The notes under the pieces were generated by a model. It saw nothing but the letters and a program-made list of their open reading frames with translations, was not told where the DNA came from and did no database searches. Source: Porticoccus sp038143955 (GTDB taxonomy: Bacteria; Pseudomonadota; Gammaproteobacteria; Pseudomonadales; Porticoccaceae). Taken from it: 64,000 nt of DNA. This document shows positions 20,125-30,060 of the stretch, in pieces. The translations under genes were made by a program, and so were the position numbers. Each line of letters opens with the position of its first letter. Position 1 is the stretch's first letter. The stretch spans positions 558,001 through 622,000 of the forward strand of contig JAYQMT010000005.1 of NCBI GenBank assembly GCA_038143955.1, given 5' to 3'.

Positions 20125-20144
20125 AAGGGAATACAAAAAATTTG

Positions 20145-21052
20145 CTAGAATTCAGATTTATATCCAAGACTTTTGAGTGCATTTTTGTCATTAGACCATC
20201 CTCGCTTAACTTTGATCCACAAAGTTAGCATCACCTTACTTTCAAGTAGTTTTTCCATATCAAGACGCGACTCTTTACCTATCATTTTTAGTCTTTCGCC
20301 TTTATCTCCAATTGCAATTTTTTTTTGACCCTCTCTTTCTACGAGTATAAGTGCATTAATGTGACAGATATTTTTTTCGTATTTAAATTTTTCTATTTCT
20401 ACTGTGGTTTCATATGGTAGCTCCGCACCTAACTGGCGTACTATTTTCTCTCTAATCAATTCTGCTACAAGAAATCTCTCACTTTTATCGGTAACCTGAT
20501 TATCAGGAAAATAATATTCTCTAAAGGGTATATTATTTTTAATTTCTGATTCTAATAAATCAAGCTGATGACCAAATAAGGCAGATATAGGAATAATCTT
20601 AGCTTCTGGATAGCGTGCTGCAAGATCTTTGATGTGTGGAGCCATATCTTGATCTACAGATATCTTATCAAACTTATTGATAGCAATAATTACAGGTATC
20701 TTCATTTTAAATACTTCCTTTGCTACCCTTATATCTGTTTCGTTCCATATATCACGATCTAGGACTAGAATTATCAAGTCTACATCTTTTAAAGCACTTT
20801 CTGCTTCATGATTCATATAACGATTAAGTGCTTTTTTTGATTAAAATGTATACCTGGCGTATCTACAAAAATTATTTGAGCATTTTTTGTAGTTTTTATT
20901 CCGAGCAAATTATGCCTAGTTGTCTGGGGCTTCCTAGAGGTTATGCTAAGTTTGGAACCTAAAATGTGATTAAGCAAAGTGGACTTACCAACATTAGGTC
21001 GCCCGACTATCGCCACATACCCACATTTTTTTGGACATTTACTCTCTGCCAT
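20145..21052 (-). CDS. era: GTPase Era (frame broken once)
   Basis: Ras-like GTPase that binds 16S rRNA and assists 30S assembly. G motifs are GRPNVGKST (residues 17-25), DTPG, and NKFD; the C-terminal KH domain includes IGDKGERLKMIG. One base is missing in a T7 run (20832-20838); repair gives NQKKALNRYMNHEAESAL and 302 residues. The start overlaps the end of rnc by 14 bases. Because era is essential, the break argues for a sequence error. Confidence 0.94.
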
Positions 21053-21719
21053 TTAAAAGTTCCATAATTGCTTTTTCAGCTGCCTTTTTCTCAGCATCCC
21101 TTTTTGTTGCTCCTAGACCTTCAGTTGATTTTTTTAGACCGCTGGCATGACATTCAATTTTAAATTTTTGTTTATGAGCTTCTCCAGATATATTCATTAT
21201 CTTATACACAGGAAGTGCTTGGCTTCTCGACTGCATTAGTTCTTGGAGCTCGGTTTTTGGATCTTTTTGACCACTCATTTTTAAATTTTTTAATCTTTTA
21301 TCAAACCACTTAAGGATACATATTCTACAAGGGTCAATACCACCATCTAAGAAGATTGCGCCGATAACCGCCTCAACGGCATTAGCAAGAATTGAGGATC
21401 TAAAACGTCCACCATTTGTCATTTCTCCTTTACCTAATACTAAAAATTCCCCAATATTTAACTCATTAGCAATTTTAGCAAGTGTTTTTCCCTTTACTAA
21501 ATCTGCTCTATATCTACTTAGTTCCCCCTCTTTACTCTGAGGAAGTAGATTATAGATCTCATGACTAATTATAAAATTAAGAATAGAATCACCCAGAAAT
21601 TCTAATCGTTCATTATTAGATGAACCGAGGCTTCTGTGTGTAAGCGCGAGCTCTAACAAAAACTTATCTTTAAAATCGGAGCTAATATTATTTGAGAGTT
21701 GATTTTGTGTTTTTTTCAT
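21039..21719 (-). CDS. rnc: Ribonuclease III
   Basis: Double-strand-specific RNase that processes rRNA precursors. The signature ERLEFLGDSILN with catalytic acidic residues is near residue 36, and a C-terminal dsRNA-binding domain ends with GATKRDAEKKAAEKA. The ATG at 21719 gives 226 residues, the usual length; a GTG 12 codons upstream would overlap lepB. The gene lies between lepB and era as in E. coli. The frame is intact. Confidence 0.95.
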   Translation of the reverse strand: MKKTQNQLSNNISSDFKDKFLLELALTHRSLGSSNNERLEFLGDSILNFIISHEIYNLLPQSKEGELSRYRADLVKGKTLAKIANELNIGEFLVLGKGEMTNGGRFRSSILANAVEAVIGAIFLDGGIDPCRICILKWFDKRLKNLKMSGQKDPKTELQELMQSRSQALPVYKIMNISGEAHKQKFKIECHASGLKKSTEGLGATKRDAEKKAAEKAIMELLNGRE

Positions 21720-21735
21720 AATTAAGTTTTTTCTA

Positions 21736-22479
21736 TCATCTAATTTTTCCTGCACCAGAAAAGCTTGGAAGCTCGCTAAATGAGCTCCAACTCATCCAAA
21801 TTAACATTGCTTTACCTACAATATTAGCTTCTGGAACAGCGCCCCACATCCTACTATCACTGCTATTATCTCGATTATCTCCCACCATAAAATAGTGTCT
21901 TGGTGGAACAACAATAGAGTAGTTTTCTCCAAGGCTGGATGGTATTTTTCTTTTTCTTACAAGATGTTTAACTCCATCTAGAATTTCATTTTCTATTATA
22001 TAATCTTTATTTTTTGCGTCCTCAGTCAAGAAAGTATAATTTACCTCGCTTCCATTTAAATATAATATATTTTTTTTTATCGTGATCTTATCGCCAGGCA
22101 AACCAAGAACTCTCTTAATAAAGTATCTTTTATCATGCGGAGGTGTAAAAACCATTACATCCCCTCTTTGTGGGTAACCTAAATCAAAAAACTTAAATCT
22201 AGTAACAGGAAATCTTAAGCCATAGGTAAACTTATTTACTAAAATATAATCACCTACTTTTAAGGTTGGTATCATTGATCCTGAGGGGATCTGAAAAGGT
22301 TCGAAAATAAAAGATCTAAGTACAAAAACAAAAAGCAAGACTGGAAAGAAAGAGCCAAGATAAGTAGAAAATTTGATAAAAATTTGGGGTTTTGTATCGT
22401 TATTTAGCTTGCTTACTAGCAAAAAAATTCCACTGATGAAGACAAGTATTGTAAGCAAAAGTGGGAAATTAATATCCAT
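21736..22479 (-). CDS. lepB: Signal peptidase I
   Basis: Membrane serine protease that removes signal peptides from exported proteins. The catalytic Ser lies in PSGSMIPTL (about residue 68) and the general-base Lys in FIKRVLGLPGD; the box GDNRDNSSDSR is also present. Two N-terminal membrane segments (about 5-25 and 39-60) anchor it. At 247 residues it is shorter than the E. coli enzyme (324), as in many species. It sits between lepA and rnc. Confidence 0.95.
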   Translation of the reverse strand: MDINFPLLLTILVFISGIFLLVSKLNNDTKPQIFIKFSTYLGSFFPVLLFVFVLRSFIFEPFQIPSGSMIPTLKVGDYILVNKFTYGLRFPVTRFKFFDLGYPQRGDVMVFTPPHDKRYFIKRVLGLPGDKITIKKNILYLNGSEVNYTFLTEDAKNKDYIIENEILDGVKHLVRKRKIPSSLGENYSIVVPPRHYFMVGDNRDNSSDSRMWGAVPEANIVGKAMLIWMSWSSFSELPSFSGAGKIR

Positions 22480-22486
22480 TAGATTC

Positions 22487-24289
22487 TCAGTTATCAGTTT
22501 TTAAAACAGCCAAAAAAGCTTCTTGGGGGATTTCTACATTACCAACCCTCTTCATTCTTTTTTTGCCTTCTTTTTGTTTTTGCAGTAATTTTTTCTTACG
22601 AGTAATATCCCCGCCATAACATTTTGCAGTAACGTTTTTGCGAAGCGCTTTAACGGTTGTTCTCGCTATAATATGTCCTCCAATGGCGGCAGCCTGGATT
22701 GCAACATCGAACATTTGTCTGGGTATCAGTTGCTTCATTTTTTCAGTTAGTTGTCGTCCAGTTCTCTGTGAATTAGCACGATGGAGGATAAGTGCTAAAG
22801 CGTCAACTTTATCAGCATTAATTAGAACATCTAGTCTTACTAAGGGCGCTACCTCGAATCTTACAAAGCTGTAATCGAGTGATGCAAAGCCCCGACTTAC
22901 AGATTTTAATCTATCAAAGAAATCCATTACCACTTCGCTCATTGGAATATCATATGATAATGAAACCTGTTCACCAACAAACTGGAGATCTTTTTGGACG
23001 CCCCTTTTTTCAACACAAAGAGTAATTACGTTACCAACATGTTCTTTTGGCACCAGGATATTAGCTTCACATAAGGGTTCACGCATTTCTCTAACTTGCG
23101 CTGGATCTGGCAAATCAGTTGGGTTTGATATGTGTATGGTTGATCCATCTGTCTTTAAAATCTCATAAACAACAGTTGGCGCTGTAGTAATTAAATTTAA
23201 GTTATATTCTCGTTCTAGTCTTTCCTGAATGATCTCCATATGTAATAAACCTAGAAAACCACAACGAAATCCAAAACCCAGTGCATCAGAGTTTTCAGGC
23301 TCAAAAAATAAGGAAGCGTCATTAAGGGTAAGCTTCGCTAAAGCTTCTCGAAAGTCTTCGAAATCATCCGAGCTTACGGGAAATAATCCAGCATAGACTT
23401 GTGGCTTTATAGTCTTGAATCCAGGTAAGGATTGTGTATCTGGAGTGCTACAATGTGTAAATGTATCACCTACAGGTGCACCAAGAATATCTTTGATTCC
23501 AGCGACTACAAATCCTACTTCCCCTGCTTTTAGGACGCCAGTTTTTTTTCTTTTTGGGGTGAATATACCAACTGCATCGACATTGTGAGGTTTACCAATT
23601 GACTTAGTGATTATCTTATCTTTTGTTTTTAGTTTCCCAGCAGTAACTCTTACAAGGGAAACAACGCCTAAATATGCATCAAACCAAGAATCAATAATTA
23701 AAGCCTGTAATGGAGCTTCGATATCTCCTTCTGGGGGTGGAATCTTAAGAACAAGCCGCTCAAGAATCTCTTCTATGCCTAATCCAGTTTTTGCGCTGCA
23801 GTGGACTGCATCTTCAGCATCTATACCAATAATGTTTTCAATTTCTTTAATAACTTTTTCAGGATCAGCCTGAGGTAAATCCATCTTATTTAAAACTGGA
23901 ATAACTTCGAGTTCTTGCTCGATTGCTGTATAGCAATTTGCAACTGATTGAGCTTCTACACCCTGAGCAGCATCCACTATAAGAAGAGCTCCCTCACAAG
24001 CAGCTAATGACCGAGATACCTCATATGAGAAGTCAACGAGTCCAGGTGTATCAATAAAATTTAATTGATAGCTTTTATTGTCTTTAGCTCGATAGTTTAA
24101 TGTTACACTTTGAGCCTTAATCGTTATGCCCCTCTCTCGCTCAATATCCATTGAATCAAGTACTTGTGCAGACATTTCTCTTGAGTCCAGCCCACCACAA
24201 TGCTGGATAAACCGGTCTGCAATCGTAGACTTACCATGATCGATATGTGCGATAATAGAAAAATTTCTTATATGGTTTAAATTAGACAC
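22487..24289 (-). CDS. lepA: Translation elongation factor 4
   Basis: Ribosome-bound GTPase (EF4) that acts on stalled or mispositioned ribosomes. The G domain shows AHIDHGKST, DTPGLVDF and NKMD; the LepA-specific C-terminal domain ends with RKKKLLQKQKEGKKRMK. No ATG is available: the frame starts upstream with TTG or GTG codons only. The GTG at 24289 is chosen since the protein then begins (M)SNLNHIRNFSIIAHIDHG, as in pseudomonads, and has 600 residues. No good ribosome site is seen. The frame is intact over 1.8 kb. Confidence 0.94.
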   Translation of the reverse strand: MSNLNHIRNFSIIAHIDHGKSTIADRFIQHCGGLDSREMSAQVLDSMDIERERGITIKAQSVTLNYRAKDNKSYQLNFIDTPGLVDFSYEVSRSLAACEGALLIVDAAQGVEAQSVANCYTAIEQELEVIPVLNKMDLPQADPEKVIKEIENIIGIDAEDAVHCSAKTGLGIEEILERLVLKIPPPEGDIEAPLQALIIDSWFDAYLGVVSLVRVTAGKLKTKDKIITKSIGKPHNVDAVGIFTPKRKKTGVLKAGEVGFVVAGIKDILGAPVGDTFTHCSTPDTQSLPGFKTIKPQVYAGLFPVSSDDFEDFREALAKLTLNDASLFFEPENSDALGFGFRCGFLGLLHMEIIQERLEREYNLNLITTAPTVVYEILKTDGSTIHISNPTDLPDPAQVREMREPLCEANILVPKEHVGNVITLCVEKRGVQKDLQFVGEQVSLSYDIPMSEVVMDFFDRLKSVSRGFASLDYSFVRFEVAPLVRLDVLINADKVDALALILHRANSQRTGRQLTEKMKQLIPRQMFDVAIQAAAIGGHIIARTTVKALRKNVTAKCYGGDITRKKKLLQKQKEGKKRMKRVGNVEIPQEAFLAVLKTDN

Positions 24290-24436
24290 AGAATAAAATT
24301 TTCGTTGTAGTGTGTAGCCTTTCACAGGCAAATTTAGCAAGGTTTAATTTGTTAATTTTAACCTATTTGACATAGAGACGCTATGAAATGCGGGAAAAGA
24401 AAAAAGCTATTTTATAATTAGAGTTCGAGGTATATT

Positions 24437-25054
24437 TTATTCAGATATAAATTTTTCTTCATTTTGATTATAGGTATGAAGAAGACCATCAAGATATCTT
24501 TGAACCTGTTCGCGTGTTAAGTTACCATTTGTTTTTTTACTCTGAAATAAAATTTCATTTGATGGCATCGATTTTTTTTGAGAATGATTTGATATCGCAA
24601 CATTTCTTGCCATAGTGGGCGGTATACCAAATTCAGCCGATGTTCGCAGGTTAGTAGAACCAAGATTTAATTGTATGTTTTCTGTTTTGACAAATGCAGA
24701 AGAATGTTCAGCTGTATTTTTTTTATATTCCTGCATCCCTAATAAAGCAACTGTAGCTACAGAAGCTGCTACAGCAAATCTTCCTAATGGTTTTATTAGA
24801 TACTCAGACACACTCTTCTTACCAAAAGTTTTTTCGAGGTGTATTGCAGATGAAATAGCAGGTGAAAAGTCTATTACTTTATTTGGAAGATATTTATTAA
24901 TAGAAGCTGAAGTCATTTCATATCGACGCCATTTGTCACGAAGTGACGAATTAGAAGAAAATTCTTTAAGCACTCTGCGTATTTCAATTTCTTCAGCCTC
25001 ACCGTCAAATACAGCGGAAAGAGTTTCTTTTTGATAATTATCATCGACGCTCAT
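24437..25054 (-). CDS. rseA: RseA-like anti-sigma-E factor
   Basis: Inner-membrane protein that holds sigma-E until envelope stress triggers its proteolysis. The N-terminal 80 residues fit the RseA cytoplasmic domain (LSAVFDGEAEEIEIRRVL, then WRRYEMTSASI), a single membrane segment lies at about 92-106 (FAVAASVATVALLG), and a periplasmic tail of about 95 residues follows. Position right behind rpoE supports the call; the sequence outside the N-terminal domain is poorly conserved. rseB and rseC, which follow in E. coli, are absent; lepA comes next. Confidence 0.85.
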   Translation of the reverse strand: MSVDDNYQKETLSAVFDGEAEEIEIRRVLKEFSSNSSLRDKWRRYEMTSASINKYLPNKVIDFSPAISSAIHLEKTFGKKSVSEYLIKPLGRFAVAASVATVALLGMQEYKKNTAEHSSAFVKTENIQLNLGSTNLRTSAEFGIPPTMARNVAISNHSQKKSMPSNEILFQSKKTNGNLTREQVQRYLDGLLHTYNQNEEKFISE

Positions 25055-25132
25055 ATTCTAGCAACCATTTATTTTGTAATTCAACCTACAACTTATGACC
25101 ATAATAAACTGAAAAGGTTCAATTATAATAAG

Positions 25133-25717
25133 TTAGTTCTCCATTTCTTTTATTTTTTCTTCTAGCGCTTCGCGAGCACGAAAAATTCTTGATCTTACTG
25201 TGCCTACAGGACAATCCATTATATCTGAAATTTGTTCGTAACTGAGGTCTTCAAATTCACGTAACATTAAGGCATTGCGAAGATCCCCAGGCAGTTCCTT
25301 TATCGCCATATCTATAACTGTTTCTAGCTCATTCTTCGAAAGGATATTATCGGGAGAATCGAGATTCTGCAATTGACTACTATGTTCTGTGATTTCAGAG
25401 TCATCTAGATCAATGTCGAATGAGGGTGGACGCCTATTACGTGCAAGTAGGTAATTCTTGGATGTGTTTACAGCGATACGATAAAGCCATGTATAAAACG
25501 CACTCTCGCTTCGAAAGGCTTCAAGTGCTCGGTATGCTTTTATAAAAGTTTCTTGGACCACATCATTGACTTCATCAAAGTCTTTGACATATCTAGAAAC
25601 AACAGCATGCACCTTAAATTGATGCTTGATTACAAGCAGATCAAAAGCACTCTTGTCCCCTTTCTGCACAAGAGCTACTAGTTGATCATCACTAATTTTT
25701 ACCTGCTCATCTTTCAT
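25133..25717 (-). CDS. rpoE: RNA polymerase sigma-E factor (ECF)
   Basis: ECF sigma factor directing the envelope stress response. Region 2 includes DEVNDVVQETFIKAYRAL and the -10 contact segment AFYTWLYRIAVNT; region 4 has LREFEDLSYEQISDIMDCPVGTVRSRIFRARE with the helix-turn-helix. At 194 residues it has the size of E. coli RpoE (191). nadB lies divergently, the same arrangement as in E. coli, and rseA follows after about 80 bases. Confidence 0.95.
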   Translation of the reverse strand: MKDEQVKISDDQLVALVQKGDKSAFDLLVIKHQFKVHAVVSRYVKDFDEVNDVVQETFIKAYRALEAFRSESAFYTWLYRIAVNTSKNYLLARNRRPPSFDIDLDDSEITEHSSQLQNLDSPDNILSKNELETVIDMAIKELPGDLRNALMLREFEDLSYEQISDIMDCPVGTVRSRIFRAREALEEKIKEMEN

Positions 25718-25830
25718 CGATACCCTAGCTTGTTTAACTTACAACACAAAAAATGCAGAGAAATTAATTATTGCTTAGATATAATAACATTACTTGAATT
25801 AAATTAGACCTGAGTAGAGTAAAAATTGAT

Positions 25831-27441
25831 ATGTCCAATAGCCAACATGTACTCGTAATAGGTAGCGGTGCAGCAGGAATGACAGTCGCCCTTGAGCTTT
25901 CTTGTAAGTATAAGGTTTCAATATTAAGTAAGAGTGCCATTGAGTCTGGGTCAACTTGGTGGGCCCAAGGGGGAATTGCTAGTGTATTTGATCATGAAGA
26001 CTCAATAGAATCTCATTATCAAGATACCATAAGAGCAGGTGCTGGCATGTGCCATGAGAAAACTGTCAGATCCGCTGTAGAGCGTGGTCCTAAAGCTATT
26101 CGCTGGTTAGTGGAGCATGGCGTTGATTTTACTCAAAACTCAAGTGACGAGTATCATCTTACTCAAGAAGCTGGGCATAGTCATCGAAGAATCCTTCATT
26201 CAGCAGATTCTACAGGTAAGGAGGTATCAGCCTCTTTAGCGGATAAAGTTAAGAAAGACCCTAATATAAAACTTTATGAGAACCATATTGTTGTAGATTT
26301 AATAACCCAAGCTGATAGGAGTTCAAGTCGGATAAGATGTACCGGAGCCTATGTTCTCAATACCAAAAAAGATAACGTGAGTGTTTTTCATGCAAAAGTC
26401 GTAGTTTTAGCAACTGGTGGAGCAAGCAAAGCATATCTTTATACAAGCAATCCTGACGGAGCCACTGGAGATGGAATAGCACTTGGCTGGAGATCTGGTT
26501 GTAGAGTCGCAAATCTTGAGTTTAACCAATTTCATCCGACATGCTTATACCACCCAAATGCAAAAGCTTTTTGCTTACAGAAGCACTCCGTGGAGAAGGA
26601 GCATATCTAAGACTCCCGAATGGAGATCGCTTCATGTCAAAATTTCATCCAAAAGCTGAACTAGCACCAAGAGATGTGGTTGCAAGAGCAATTGACTATG
26701 AAATAAAAAGATTGGGTTGCGATTGTGTATTTTTAGATATTACACATAAGCCAACAGAATTTATTGATAAACATTTTCCTTCTGTAAAAAAATATTGTCT
26801 GAAGTTTGGATTAGACATTACGACTGACATGATTCCAGTGGTCCCAGCTGCACACTATACTTGTGGCGGGTTGATGGTTAACCAATATGGACAAACTGAT
26901 TTATGGAACCTTTATGCCGTCGGGGAAACTGCTTTCACTGGTTTGCATGGTGCGAATAGAATGGCTAGCAACTCTCTTAGAGTGTGTAGTTTTTGGAAGG
27001 ATTGCTGCAGAAGAAATATACAGAAGAATGCCAGATATATCGGATTTCATGGTTGCAAATCCATGGGACGAGAGCAGAGTAACCCATTCTGATGAAGATG
27101 TTATTATTTCTCATAATTGGGATGAGCTTAGGCGTTTTATGTGGGATTATGTTGGTATAGTAAGATCTAAAAAAAGATTAGAAAGGGCAGAACATAGAGT
27201 AAAATTATTACAATTAGAAATTCAAGAATATTATAGCAATTATAAAATTGGTAAAAATTTAATAGAGTTAAGAAACCTTGTTCTTGTTTCAGAGCTAATA
27301 ATTCGATGCGCAAAACAACGTAAAGAAAGTAGAGGTTTGCATTATACCTTGGATTATCCTGAGACATCAAAAATCGCAAAGGATACAATTATGGTACCAA
27401 TTAATTTTGCGGCGCAAAATATTGTTGTTAATACAGCTTGA
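25831..27441 (+). CDS. nadB: L-aspartate oxidase (frame broken twice)
   Basis: FAD enzyme making iminoaspartate, the first step of NAD synthesis. The FAD motif VIGSGAAGMTVALEL is at residues 8-22, and STWWAQGGIA and HTTRCGG-like PAAHYTCGGLMV follow. The first break is one missing base in an A4 run (26562-26565; repaired AKSFLLTEALRGEGAYLRL). The second, near 26973-26978, fits loss of one CT unit from a TCTCT repeat, restoring NSLLECVVFGRIAAEE; removal of one base is the less likely alternative. About 537 residues. It is divergent from rpoE. Confidence 0.93.
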
Positions 27442-27443
27442 AC

Positions 27444-27707
27444 CTATTTTAATTCAAATTCTGGACGAACTAAATGCCTTGTATTTCTGATTATATCGAC
27501 TATTTTTTGTAACTCTGGATTGCCAGAATTTTTTCGGTCTATGAGCCAGTTCCAGAGATCTTGGTCCTCGCATTCAAGCAGTTTCCAGTATCTCATTTGA
27601 TCCTCAATTGTTAATTGTGGATAAACTTTCTCAAGAAAAGGTAACAACATTAGGTCTAACTCAAGCATACCCCGTCTACTTGCCCATGAAAGTCTTTTTA
27701 TATCCAT
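27444..27707 (-). CDS. sdhE: FAD assembly factor SdhE
   Basis: Small cytoplasmic protein that promotes covalent flavinylation of succinate dehydrogenase and fumarate reductase. The RGxxE motif needed for function is present as SRRGMLELD at about residues 9-17, and the rest is the usual small helical bundle (87 residues). The start at ATG 27707 follows an AAGGTG ribosome site; an upstream start would add three residues. It ends 2 bases from the nadB stop and is divergent from ygfZ, the usual neighbour. Confidence 0.93.
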   Translation of the reverse strand: MDIKRLSWASRRGMLELDLMLLPFLEKVYPQLTIEDQMRYWKLLECEDQDLWNWLIDRKNSGNPELQKIVDIIRNTRHLVRPEFELK

Positions 27708-27804
27708 TAACAACACCTTTTAGCTAAAACTAAGCTTCATTATAGTGGAACTAGCTTAGTTTACGCACTAAGATACATATAAGATTCGTTTATTATGGAT
27801 ATAT

Positions 27805-28782
27805 ATGGATAATTGGCATTCTTTTTTAAAAAAAAATGGCGCAAAATTCTCAAACAAGAATGAAATATCATTTGAGAAGACACAGCCAATTGTGGACCAC
27901 TCGAAAAAAGAGAGTTTTTTTATACCATTGACTCATCTCGGCTTGATACAGCTTGAAGGCATAGATGCCAGACAGTTTCTTCAAGGACAAGTGACTTGTG
28001 ACGTTGGGTTGCTCTCAAATAATAATAGTATTTTCGGCGCAAAATGTACTCCAAAAGGCCGTACATTAACTAACTTTCAACTTCATGAAATTTGCGATGA
28101 TAAATTATTGATGATCATGCACCGCTCATTGATTGATTTGGTGATAAAAGATCTTTCCAAATATGCTGCATTTTATAAAGTTACCCTCATTGATGCGACA
28201 GAACTCTATGCCATTTTCGGCTTAGTCAATGTAACCCTTGACTATCAGTTTGATGTAAGTTCTTCTTTTTCTTATAAGGATGGCAGAGAGCTTGTTGCTG
28301 TCTCTGGGAACCATGCAACAGACTTATGGAACGAGTTATCAAATATATCAACCGTTGCCGGTTATAACTCCTGGGAAACTCTTAATATACAATCAGGAAT
28401 ACCGATATTACAGAAAGAAACTTCAGGTTCTTTTGTTCCGCAAATGCTCAATCTAGATTATCTTGATGCTATAAGCTTTTCTAAAGGCTGTTATACCGGA
28501 CAGGAGGTGGTTGCTAGAATGAGGTATCTCGGAAAGCTGAAAAGAAAAATGTACCGTATAAACAGAACTAGTAATCAGATTGTACCTCCAGGTACACCTT
28601 GTTATGTTGAAGATATAAATCAGATTTCTGGCTATGTGATATCAAGTGTACAGATAGACTCTAATTTTCAGGAACTTTTGGCAGTTCTTACAGATCAGGC
28701 TGCTGTAAGTCAACATATGTCTATTGGTAATGCTAATATCGAAAAAGTTCAATATTTACCTCTAAGTTACATAAAAAGCTAG
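27805..28782 (+). CDS. ygfZ: Folate-binding protein YgfZ
   Basis: GcvT-like tetrahydrofolate-binding protein that supports iron-sulfur enzymes such as MiaB. The family signature KGCYTGQEVVAR is at about residues 230-241 with the conserved cysteine. It has 325 residues, normal for the family. The gene is divergent from sdhE, a conserved pairing. The frame is intact. Confidence 0.93.
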   Translation: MDNWHSFLKKNGAKFSNKNEISFEKTQPIVDHSKKESFFIPLTHLGLIQLEGIDARQFLQGQVTCDVGLLSNNNSIFGAKCTPKGRTLTNFQLHEICDDKLLMIMHRSLIDLVIKDLSKYAAFYKVTLIDATELYAIFGLVNVTLDYQFDVSSSFSYKDGRELVAVSGNHATDLWNELSNISTVAGYNSWETLNIQSGIPILQKETSGSFVPQMLNLDYLDAISFSKGCYTGQEVVARMRYLGKLKRKMYRINRTSNQIVPPGTPCYVEDINQISGYVISSVQIDSNFQELLAVLTDQAAVSQHMSIGNANIEKVQYLPLSYIKS

Positions 28783-28813
28783 GTTATTGATGGAATACAA
28801 AGGGATACTTTGA

Positions 28814-29235
28814 ATGTTCGAGTGGCTTGTTGATAATCAAAGTCTTTTGATATGGTTGAGTTTTTTTTCGGCTATATTTTTTATTATTAGCTTAATAGCT
28901 TTACCATGGTTGGTAGGACTAATTCCAGAAGATTATTTTTTTAATACAACGACTGATCCACAAAATGCTAATGAGGAAAATTTTTTTTATAGGCTAGTAA
29001 TGAAGATTGGGAAAAATGCCTTAGGATTAGTTTTGCTAGCCGGCGGAGTGCTTATGCTTTTTTGCCAGGCCAAGGGTTGTTAACCATATTCATGGGAGCG
29101 ATTTTGATCGATTACCCTAAAAAAAAATTAATTGAAAGGCGTTTTATTAAAATAGCATTTATCCTTAAGGGTTTAAATTGGATTAGAATTAAAGGGGGAC
29201 ACTCCTATTTAAGGCTCAATAAAGATTTAGATTAA
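28814..29235 (+). CDS. Small membrane protein with LPGQG motif (frame broken once)
   Basis: Protein of unknown role found in many proteobacteria. The N-terminal half has one strong membrane segment (about 12-35), an acidic PEDYFF loop, and a second membrane segment; after repair of a T6 run (29058-29063, one base missing) it reads LMLFLPGQGLLTIFMGAILID followed by YPKKKLIERRF, then a basic tail ending in HSYLRLNKDLD. This resembles the PGPGW-type transmembrane family. About 140 residues. It lies 31 bases behind ygfZ and may be in its transcript. I do not know its function. Confidence 0.75.
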
Positions 29236-29243
29236 TCTGTTTC

Positions 29244-29945
29244 CTAAGAGATATTCCAATTAATTTTTTTCTTACAATTTTCATATATATATTTTTCTGC
29301 CAAAGAGAAATGTTTACAACCAAAAAATCCTTTGTATGAAGACAAGGGAGATGGATGAGGTGCTGTAAGAATAAAATGCTTAGAGCTATCGATTAAAGTA
29401 GTTTTTTTTTGTGCATCCTTGCCCCAAAGAATAAAAACTAGATTTTTTTTCCGCGAATTTAATTCTTCTATAATTTTATTTGTAAAAATCTCCCACCCTC
29501 TATTTTTATGGCTGCCAGGTATGGATTTTTCGACGGTAAAAGTAGTATTGAGTAGCAAGATGCCTTGCTTAGTCCATGATGTTAGACAACCATGACTTGG
29601 TTCTGATACTCCAGTATCTTCAACGAGTTCTTTGAATATATTTCGTAATGAAGCAGGAATTGCAATTTCTGGTTTTACAGAAAAACTCAACCCATGGGCC
29701 TGTCCTTCTCCATGGTAGGGGTCTTGTCCCAGAATAACTACACTCACGTCGTTAAAAGATGTTCTTTTTAAAGCTTCAAACCAATTAGATATAGGTGGAT
29801 AAATTATTTTACCTTTATCAATTTCAGATAAAAGGAAGCTAAATAAGCACTCCATATATGGTTTATTGAACTCATCTACTAAAACGTCTTTCCAAGATGC
29901 ATTTAAATCATATATTGCAGTTAATGGACCGCGCGTATTAATCAT
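29244..29945 (-). CDS. ung: Uracil-DNA glycosylase
   Basis: Removes uracil from DNA. The family-1 motifs are GQDPYHGEGQAHGLSFSV with the catalytic Asp (about residues 69-86) and the DNA-intercalation loop APHPSPLSSYKGFFG with the catalytic His. 233 residues, normal. The ATG at 29945 is the first proper start; a TTG two codons earlier also lies in frame. It converges on the small membrane protein gene, with 8 bases between them. Confidence 0.95.
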   Translation of the reverse strand: MINTRGPLTAIYDLNASWKDVLVDEFNKPYMECLFSFLLSEIDKGKIIYPPISNWFEALKRTSFNDVSVVILGQDPYHGEGQAHGLSFSVKPEIAIPASLRNIFKELVEDTGVSEPSHGCLTSWTKQGILLLNTTFTVEKSIPGSHKNRGWEIFTNKIIEELNSRKKNLVFILWGKDAQKKTTLIDSSKHFILTAPHPSPLSSYKGFFGCKHFSLAEKYIYENCKKKINWNIS

Positions 29946-30060
29946 AGGCAAAAAATTACAATTTATATAATTTATTCATCATATTCTAAACTAAACGATA
30001 GAGAAATATACTTTGAAGATTTTATATAATATTATTACGTTGCTAATGTACGAGGCAAGA

